Assembly: GCF_048569485.1 (NCBI RefSeq)
Contig: NC_134356.1
Coordinates: 93,873,604 to 93,937,603, forward strand
Origin: Anomaloglossus baeobatrachus
Taxonomy: Eukaryota; Chordata; Amphibia; Anura; Aromobatidae
DNA length: 64,000 nt
Reading direction: 5' to 3'
Made by a program: the position numbers and the translations under genes. Below are positions 57,844-64,000 of this stretch, one piece after another. How positions within the stretch are numbered: position 1 is the first letter of the stretch; every line of letters begins with the position of its first letter. Below the pieces are notes generated by a model. The model was not told the origin of the DNA. It searched no databases and saw only the letters and a list, made by a program, of their open reading frames with translations.

Positions 57844-58223
57844 AGGGTGTTACCTGCCATTGTAACCCTAAATGTGATGATGAGACTGCTGAAAAATCTT
57901 TTGTTAAGAACAGGAAATCCCAAATCACCCTAGGGGCCAATGTAAAAAATTGCAAGATTTCCATTTTATTTTAAATTTTTTTTTTTTTAAATACACATTG
58001 TGATATGAAAAAAAAAATACTCCCCCAAATTTTTAAAATATATTTACACCCTATTAAATCTATAGGTCATTTTCTGATTAGAAGATGCAAAAGGTGTAAT
58101 ACATAACTGGTTTCCTGCTGACTCCTTATACAAATGTATAAGGCAAGAAAACTCAATACAATGTATAAATTCAATGATAAATACTTCTGTGGCAAAAGAC
58201 CCAATTACATGTGAAAGACTTAC
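57844..58223. other. Intron sequence, no recognised feature
   Basis: AT-rich, with runs of T (57976-57990) and A (58006-58018). Confidence 0.6.
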
Positions 58224-58397
58224 CTTTACTGGAAGTGTATAAGAGAGCAGACTGGAAGGAGACCACAGGGGTATCGGTCAGATTCTCCTCCACAGACATC
58301 TGCACTGCATACCCAGCGTCAGGATTTACATTGGGAAGGGACAGTAGATCCGTAGACCGAACAAAGAAGTTTCCGTGAAACGTATGGATAGAAAGGC
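58224..58397 (-). CDS. sec24a: SEC24A exon, beta-sandwich domain
   Basis: 174 bp, phase 1 to 1, encoding GLSIHTFHGNFFVRSTDLL, then a stretch containing NPDAGYAVQMSVEE, and FQSALLYTSSK. The acceptor is cttctctag and the donor AAAG|gtaagt matches consensus. The segment is highly characteristic of SEC24A/B. The intron upstream of it (58398-60988) holds the Tc1 relic and its nested MITE. Confidence 0.96.
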
Positions 58398-58467
58398 CTA
58401 GAGAAGGGGGCAAATAATGCAATGTGAAATCTTGCCAATATCTACAACCTAAACAAAGCTGTACATA

Positions 58468-58525
58468 CAGTGTTTTGAAAAAGTATTGATGCCCTGTGAA
58501 CTTTTCCATATTATTTCAGATGTGC
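58468..58525. repeat. Tc1-type terminal repeat fragment
   Basis: tacagtgttttgaaaaagta, then cctgtgaacttttcca, resembles the TACAGTGCCTTGAAAAAGTA ends of another vertebrate Tc1 family. Only one end is seen. Confidence 0.5.
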
Positions 58526-59902
58526 AGATGGCTTCTTGTCCAAAAATCTTTTGTCCCTCTATGTAAACGAGGTCTTCCAGGCTGTTTTCATGGGACAACA
58601 CTGAAGATATGACACTTTGATACAATGTAAAGTGTAAATTTGGTGCTCTCTATACATGACAACACAGCCATTAATGTCTAAACCACTGGCAACAGAAGTG
58701 AGTACACCCCTAAGTGAAAATGTCCAAATTGTGCTCAACTAGTCATTTTCCCTCCCCAGTGTCATGTGACTCATTAGTGTTACAAGGTCTCAGGTGTGAC
58801 TGGGGAACAGGTGTGTTACATTTGGTGTTATCCCTCACACACACGCTCATACTGGTCACTGGAAGTTCAACATGGCTCCTCATGGCAAACAATTCTCTGA
58901 GGATCTGGAAAAAATATCCAAAGGTTGTCTTCTCAAAATAGATATCTGAATGCTGCCAGCATTGCTGCCGAAGTTAAAGGGGTGGTTAGGCTGTCAGTGC
59001 TCAGACCATGCGCACATACTACATCAATTTGGTCTGCATGGCTGTGGGCCTAGAAGGAAGCCTCTTCTAAAGATCATGCACAAAAAAGCCTACAAACAGT
59101 TTGCTGAAGACAAGACAGCTAAGGATTAGACCAAGATTAACTTACTTGGTTCAGATGGTGTCAAGCGTGTATAGCAGCAACCAGGTGAGGAGTACAAAGA
59201 TAAGTGTGTCATACCTAGTCAAACATGGTGGTGAAGTATCATGGTTTGGGGCTGTATGAGTGCATTGAGGGAACCATGAACACCAACATGTACTGTGACA
59301 TACTGAAGCAAAGAATGATTCACCTTCCTTCGTATTCCAACATAACAACCCCAATCACACCTTCAATGTGACTACAGACTTGCTAAAAGAAACTGTAAAG
59401 GTGCTGGACTGGCCAAACGTCTTCAGACCTAAACCCTATTGAGCATCTGTGGGGCTTCCTCAAACGGAAGGTGGAGGAGCACAAGATTTCTAACATCCAC
59501 CTCCGTGATGTCATCGTGGAGGATTTCAGTGGCTCCTGTAAAGCTCTAGTGAACTCCATGTTCAAGAGAGTTAAGGCAGTGGCCACACAAAAAACTACCG
59601 TGTTTCCCCGAAAGTAGGACCCCCCCGAAAGTAAGGCAGGGTGGGGGTTTCGGGGGGGGTCCGCCAATGTAGGGCACCCCCCGATTGTAAGGCAGGGTAG
59701 CGGGGGGGCCGGGGAATGTAAGGCCGCCTATGGGTGGTGGTCGCGGCGTAATGTAAGGCCGCATATGGGTGGGGGTCCCTGGGGAAAGTACAGGAACTTA
59801 CCGCTGCCGCTGTTCCCTCGCTCCATCCAGGCCTTCTCCAGTCTCGTGCCACCCGTGGTCCGCCTCCGGTGAATGGCCCCCGCAAGGCTCCCTGCTGGCC
59901 AT

Positions 59903-60052
59903 CAGCTCGAGCTGTGATTGGCCAGTCAGCCGGCTCGCAGCTGATTGGCCCTCAGCTCGAGCTGCGATTGGCCAGTCAGCTGGCTCGCAGCTGATTGGCC
60001 CTCAGCTCGAGCTGCGATTGGCCAGTCAGCCAGCTCGCAGCTGATTGGCCGA
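59903..60052. repeat. 50-bp tandem repeat, 3 units, with inverted CCAAT boxes
   Basis: Each unit has ctcagctcgagctgcgattg, then gccagtcagc and ctcgcagctgattggcc. Each carries two ATTGG motifs (inverted CCAAT), giving six in 150 bp. Confidence 0.88.
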
Positions 60053-60241
60053 AATCAGCCGCGACGTCACCGCCTGCAGGCTCGCTCCGATTTCGGTAAG
60101 TTCCGAAACTGTGTGTGTGTGTGTACGGTATGTGTATGGGTGCCGTATGGGGCTGTATGTGTGTGGGTGCCGTGTGGGGCTGTACCGGTACCGTATGTGT
60201 CAGTGTGTGTGGTGGCAGAGTGGGGGGCAGAACCACTGTAT

Positions 60242-60562
60242 GGGGAGGCTGCAGGGGGGAGGATGGGGTGGATGCCGGATCTCAAACAATGGGGAGGCTG
60301 CAGGGGGGAGGAAGGGGTGGATGCCGGATCTCAAACAATGGGGAGGCTGCAGGGGGGAGGAAGGGGTGGATGCCGGATCTCAAACAATGGGGAGGCTGCA
60401 GGGGGGAGGAAGGGGTGGATGCCGGATCTCAAACAATGGGGAGGCTGCAGGGGGGAGGAAGGGGTGGATGCCGGATCTCAAACAATGGGGAGGCTGCAGG
60501 GGGGAGGAAGGGGTGGATGCCGGATCTCAAACAATGGGGAGGCTGCAGGGGGGAGGATTGTC
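60242..60562. repeat. 49-bp minisatellite, about 6.5 units
   Basis: Units begin at 60242, 60291, 60340, 60389, 60438, 60487 and 60536 (partial). Each has ggggaggctgcaggggggag, then gggtggatgccggatctc and aaacaat. Near-identical units imply recent expansion. The units are strongly G-rich, so quadruplex formation is possible. Confidence 0.95.
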
Positions 60563-60988
60563 ATTTTTTTCCAATGTAAGGCCTCCCCCGAAAGTAAGGC
60601 AGGGTGGGACTTTTGGGGGTAAAATTAATGTAAGACAGGGCCTTACTTTCGGGGAAACACGGTAACACTTTGGTCATTTTCATTTAGGGTTGTACTCACT
60701 TTTGTTGGCAGTGGTTTTGATATTAATGGGTGTGTTTTAAGTGATTTAGAGGGCACCCCAAACTTACACTGTTATACAAGCTGTACACTGACTACTTTAT
60801 ATTGTATCAAAGTTTCATAACTTCAGTGTTGTCCCATGAGAGAATGTAATAAGATATTTACAATAATGTGAGGGGGTGTACTCACTTTTGATCATTAAAA
60901 ACATGGTCTATAATGGCCACTCTGACTACACAAAAAAAAAAAAGTTCCATTATGGCAGGTAAAGTGATCAATCTGACTTTATACGAAC

Positions 60989-61147
60989 CTTTCGTGCACC
61001 TTATCCTCATTACAGCCTCAAACCCAATCTTCCGGATAAGGTATCGCTTTAATTCTTTCTGCAGTTTCTCCACTTGCACTGGATTATGCTGGTGATGGTA
61101 AGAACGGTAATAGTAGACACTACCGGCTGAATATCTGGAAATGCAGC
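60989..61147 (-). CDS. sec24a: SEC24A exon, end of trunk into beta-sandwich
   Basis: 159 bp, phase 1 to 1. It completes the glycine and continues CISRYSAGSVYYYRSYHHQH, then LQKELKRYLIRKIGFEAVMR and IRCTK. The acceptor is ttgcttcag. The donor AAAG|gttcgt is again weak, so this exon is flanked by two poor donors. It lies 99 bp from the preceding exon. Confidence 0.95.
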
Positions 61148-61246
61148 CTGAAGCAAACAGTGAAATATAAGCAGACATCTTAGTACATGAAGCGGTCTGA
61201 TATGCAGAATATTACATAAATTAAAAAAAGCAATTCTGCACCGCAC

Positions 61247-61370
61247 CCAAAGAAGCCAAATCTGAGTATCTGCCACTCAGGAGAAACAGATCCACTGCTA
61301 CTTGCTGTCCTGAGCAATCCAAGGCAAGCTTCTTGTAGAAGTCAGTCGCTGGGGTCAAGTTATGAATTTC
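61247..61370 (-). CDS. sec24a: SEC24A exon, trunk domain part
   Basis: 124 bp, phase 0 to 1, encoding EIHNLTPATDFYKKL through LLSGRYSDLASL plus the first base of a glycine codon. The acceptor is ttttacag. The donor TTGG|gtgcgg is weak compared with the gtragt consensus. The sequence DFYKKLALDCSGQQVAVDLF is typical of the SEC24A/B trunk. Confidence 0.95.
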
Positions 61371-61436
61371 CTGTAAAAATAGAAAAAAGGCGATTACATT
61401 CCATCTGCAGAGACGGCCAACAAAAATAGCAGCTTA

Positions 61437-61807
61437 TTAAAGGGGATGTCCCAGTTAGGTAAAAAGATTTTACCTTACTTATTCTTGATTTCAGAGACTG
61501 GTTATACGGTCTACATTGGCTGCAGACATCACAGCCCATTTATCGCATGGGACCACTGCAGCCAATCACAAGCCGCAGTCTCTTGCTGGTTGATCTGCCC
61601 TGAGCAGGGCAGATCAAAGTGCGCCTGCGCAGGACCTCGCTGTTGACTAGTGTAGATGACGTAGAATGCATCATGCACACAGGCTTCAGAAGGAGGACAA
61701 AGATAGCCGAAAGAGGAGGAGCCGGAACCGGAGACGCCCATCCGACCAGTCTGCTCCGCACCAACCGTTAGGTAAGTATTATGAACATTCGGTGACAGGC
61801 TCTCTTA
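61437..61807. mobile_element. TTAA-bordered repeat (T2/Kolobok-like, tentative)
   Basis: Begins TTAAAGGGGATGTCCCAG and ends ggtgacaggctctcTTAA, end styles seen in amphibian T2 MITEs, but the two ends do not pair well. They may be halves of different elements. Confidence 0.4.
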
Positions 61808-61839
61808 AGTACTTTTTACCAGAGAAGAAAAAAAACAAT

Positions 61840-62174
61840 TTAAAGGGGCTGTCCACTACTCTGACAACACCCTTCAAGTGCTATATTTCCCTGTTAAATG
61901 GACAGCTTCACTCTAACTTCCTTTACATAAAACTTACATCTGGAAGAAACAAGGGCTGCTGCTCCCTCATCTCCGCCGACTGTCAGTTACATCTGAAGGA
62001 AGTGTAAGGGAAGTGGCCGCTGAATGACTGCAGGGCTCACTTAACATAAAGTCACGCAAGCCCCAGGAGACCAGGAGCTGTTCTAGCTGGAATGGCGCTA
62101 ACACTTAAGGTGAATATAGGCTGTCACAATTGATATTGAGAGGGGGCTGTTCAAGTAGTGGAAAGCCCCTTTAA
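61840..62174. mobile_element. T2/Kolobok-like MITE
   Basis: TTAAAGGGGCTGTCCACTAC at the left and, inverted, TTAAAGGGGCTTTCCACTAC at the right, with TTAA at both borders. It is 335 bp and non-coding. Confidence 0.8.
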
Positions 62175-62494
62175 GTAAGGCTGTAGGGACAGTGACTACA
62201 GTAACCAGGTATGACAGAAGTGATCTCTAGAATAGCTTCTATACATGTCCACAATTTAAACCATTAACCAGTTCAGGACAATGCAATTATTTATCATCTT
62301 TGTTTTCCACCTAAGGGTAATAATTTTTTAATTTTCATTGCTGACACACCTGTATGGCAGCTAGTTTCTGGTGGTAGGTGTTCTAGATTTTTTTTTTTCC
62401 TCAATAGTACCCTTTAATTCACCATAAAATGTATTATAAAATGGGCATATTATTTGTACACGAGAATAGGACTGGCACATCACTTATTTCTTCC
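62175..62494. other. Intron sequence, no recognised feature
   Basis: AT-rich. Nothing recognised. Confidence 0.6.
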
Positions 62495-62765
62495 AAAGAC
62501 AATACTAAGGACCAAGGGGCATACACAGCGAAAAGCGATTCCGGCAGCTAAATAGGAAAGGGTTCTTTACAGTTAGAGCAGTCAGACTGTGGAATGCTCT
62601 ACCACCAGAGGTAGTAATGGCCGATACTATAACAGCTTTTAAAAAAGGGCTGGATGATTTCCTCAGTACATACAACATTTTTGGTTATAAATGACTTAGT
62701 GACTAAATGTAGAACTGGTGGAGGAAAGTTGGACCTAAGTCTTTTTTCAACCTAAGTAACTATGT
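62495..62765 (+). mobile_element. LINE 3' fragment (CR1/L2-like, tentative)
   Basis: A plus-strand frame gives FFTVRAVRLWNALPPEVVMA, then DTITAFKKGLDDFLSTYNIF and a stop. This resembles the end of CR1/L2-type reverse transcriptase ORFs. A tail aacctaagtaactatgta and an A-run follow. Confidence 0.5.
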
Positions 62766-62843
62766 AAAAAAAAAAAAAAAAAAAAAATAATATTAGGCAA
62801 AATCTCTGCCCCGCCCGAAGCACTTCGTTCACTGGAGGCTCAC

Positions 62844-63050
62844 CTTTGCAGAGGACTTTTGGTTAGGCTCCTCACGGGGTTTCAAGGCTCCGGCACCCAA
62901 TGTTGGCAATTGGGTTTGGAAAACAGATATTCTTCCTCCAGTGGGTGATATCAGCTTGTAGGCAGCCTGGAGTGCTGGCCCCAGAGCACTCTGAGTCTCT
63001 GATGACTTTGTGAACATTTCTGGCAGGTTCTTCAGTAAGTCCTGGACCAA
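62844..63050 (-). CDS. sec24a: SEC24A exon, trunk domain part
   Basis: 207 bp, phase 0 to 0, 69 residues starting LVQDLLKNLPEMF and ending REEPNQKSSAK. The acceptor is ...tacttag and the donor AAG|gtgagc. The segment SALGPALQAAYKLISPTGGR belongs to the Sec23/Sec24 trunk (vWA-like) domain, which contacts Sec23 and Sar1. It is the most 5' exon visible. No earlier exon is recognised between 63051 and 64000. Confidence 0.95.
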
Positions 63051-63400
63051 CTAAGTATAGAAATATTAAACATTAACTCCGTTCTGGTAATTGTCGGGAA
63101 TCGACATAAAACGGGTGGGAAAGTGTAGGTTGGGACTCCATAAAATAACGACAAGCATTACTGACCTGAAATCTCCTGCTGCTCCACTGATGACTGCCAA
63201 TATTTGTTTACTGTGCTATACAGGTGACGCACAACTGAATTCAGTGATTGTTTGCAGCGGTCGCAGATCAAGCGTGAGGTCAGCGATTGTGCAAACAATT
63301 GTTAGCCTAAATCGGTGTGTCCAGTGACGTCAATGATATAGCACAATACACACGGACGCATGGGGAGCAGCAAAGCAGGGAGGGATTAAAAAATAAGTAC
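63051..63400. other. Intron sequence, no recognised feature
   Basis: Upstream intron of SEC24A. Contains gattgtttgcagcggtcgca and similar phrases that may be repeat-derived, but no ends are seen. Confidence 0.5.
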
Positions 63401-63402
63401 CG

Positions 63403-64000
63403 TATATATTCTGTTATAAGCCGAGGTGCTTAATTTTACCACCAAAAACTGGGAAACCCTATTGACTCGAGTATAAGCCTACGATAATTTAGAGAAGGAA
63501 AGTTTAAAAATTATTTTTTCCATGTTAAAATGGGGGTCAGTCTTCTAATCCTAGTGGGTGTGTTATATTAGCTCACCAGGGCGGCACAGCAGTGGCTCAG
63601 GAGGCTGGGTTGACGATGTTGTGGTCTTGAAGGACAGGGGTGTTCGCGGCTCAGAAGAGTCACACGGCGGAAGGACAGCAATACTTCGGGCTCAGGGATG
63701 TTGTAGCTCAGGAAAATGGCAGTGGAAGTGGTGCGTCTGCAGATTGATATCCGCGGCCATTTTGTTGGTCTATCACGTCAGCCGCCGAAAGCCTCAACGT
63801 AGCCCACAGCCCGGCTCAATGGCACCCACCGCGACACCCCTGACCCCCAGTATTGCCGACACTCCTGAGCCGTGACACCCTTGAGCCAAGTTATCGCCGA
63901 CCATCCGTCTTGTGACCCCGCCACACCGACCTGGTACCCTTTATCAGGATTATAAGACATAGCCGCATTTTCCCCACAGTTTTTTTTGGGGTGCGGGGGG
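63403..64000. mobile_element. MITE start, runs off the window
   Basis: ccgtatatattctgttataa followed by gccgaggtgc and actcgagtataagcct matches the style of the widespread repeat starting CCGTATATACTCGAGTATAA, bordered by TA. The other end is not in the window. Confidence 0.55.

Larger units (their letters stand above)
59598..60662. mobile_element. CpG-rich MITE nested in the Tc1 relic
   Basis: Terminal repeats CCGTGTTTCCCCGAAAGTA and its inverse (tactttcggggaaacacgg, read from actttc..cacgg), bordered by TA on both sides. The interior is GC-rich with aatgtaaggc spacers and two tandem arrays. It has no transposase. Confidence 0.8.
58588..60893 (+). mobile_element. Tc1-like DNA transposon relic, interrupted
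   Basis: Inner terminal repeats pair: atgggacaacactgaag near 58590 with the inverse near 60820-60840, and aaccactggcaacagaagtg with cacttttgttggcagtgg near 60700. The plus-strand transposase relic shows LVKHGGEVSWFGA near 59219 and a region around 59437 matching the PIEHLWGFLKRKVEEH block. It is broken by stops and shifts and split by a MITE at 59598. The outermost left end is missing. Confidence 0.82.
7595..63050 (-). other. sec24a: SEC24A gene, 3' half (11 coding exons plus 3' UTR)
   Basis: Eleven minus-strand segments, each bounded by AG upstream and GT downstream, join in phase into 501 residues plus a stop. They encode the C-terminal half of a SEC24 protein, the COPII coat subunit that binds export cargo at endoplasmic reticulum exit sites. 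Recognisable stretches include PLVYLML, IPQPP, SVEKLSRDGA and the C-terminus EDRTESALSYYEFLLH. From memory of the paralogues, the phrases DRTESALSYYEF, QPPVLQLSVEKLSRDGA and LSLPNVNPDAGYAVQ fit SEC24A better than SEC24B, and SEC24C/D end differently. The introns of 13-15 kb are filled by retrotransposons. The N-terminal half and promoter lie beyond 63050. Confidence 0.93.

Noticed and set aside
60242-60562. 49-bp array as CRISPR, and the overlapping open frames as genes
   Set aside because: No spacers are present. Frames drift because 49 is not a multiple of three, and the apparent proteins are translations of a G-rich repeat.
7978-63050. SEC24B, SEC24C or SEC24D as identity of the host gene
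   Set aside because: The remembered C-termini of SEC24C/D differ clearly, and several exon phrases fit SEC24A better than SEC24B. The A versus B choice rests on memory and is less certain than the SEC24 call.

Overview
The window is animal, most probably frog (anuran amphibian), nuclear DNA. It holds the 3' half of one spliced host gene buried in repeats. The host gene lies on the minus strand and encodes a SEC24 COPII cargo adaptor, best matching SEC24A. Eleven coding exons run from 63050 down to the stop codon at 7978. They have AG/GT borders and phases that add up to 502 codons (501 residues plus stop). They cover the end of the trunk domain, the beta-sandwich, the helical domain and the gelsolin-like domain. 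The N-terminal half lies beyond the right edge. A poly(A) signal on the minus strand at 7616-7611 is the likely 3' end.

The introns and 3' flank are dominated by six copies of DIRS-type tyrosine-recombinase retrotransposons, all on the minus strand like the gene. Copies 1 (1-4356, cut by the window edge), 2 (13761-19863) and 4 (34111-40127) form subfamily A. Copies 3 (20212-26036), 5 (44363-50020) and 6 (50021-55708) form subfamily B. Each is built from inverted terminal repeats, a gag-like region, an RT-RNase H region, a tyrosine recombinase, and an internal complementary region equal to the two ends joined. They are fossils with few to many breaks. Copy 2 is the best preserved. Copy 6 is badly decayed inside although its two ends still match.

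A full-length L1/Tx1-type LINE (28108-34030, 16-bp target duplication) lies next to DIRS copy 4, also on the minus strand. ORF1 and the RT part of ORF2 are open; the endonuclease part is shifted.

The rest is small repeats. There are TTAA-flanked T2/Kolobok-like MITEs, one with a 51-bp minisatellite. A TTAA-flanked piggyBac-like element is split 11 kb apart by DIRS copies 5 and 6. There are two Tc1 relics, one invaded by a CpG-rich MITE with 50-bp and 49-bp tandem repeats. An L2-type LINE tail, a tRNA-derived SINE, hAT-like MITEs, two TA-flanked MITEs of one family, large foldbacks and AT/CA microsatellites complete the picture.

I see no second host gene, no structural RNA gene and no CRISPR. 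The most interesting points concern the DIRS copies: shared orientation, splice donors at their ends, private variants mirrored between paired ends, a long second open frame over RT-RH, and a decayed copy that seems to have moved recently.
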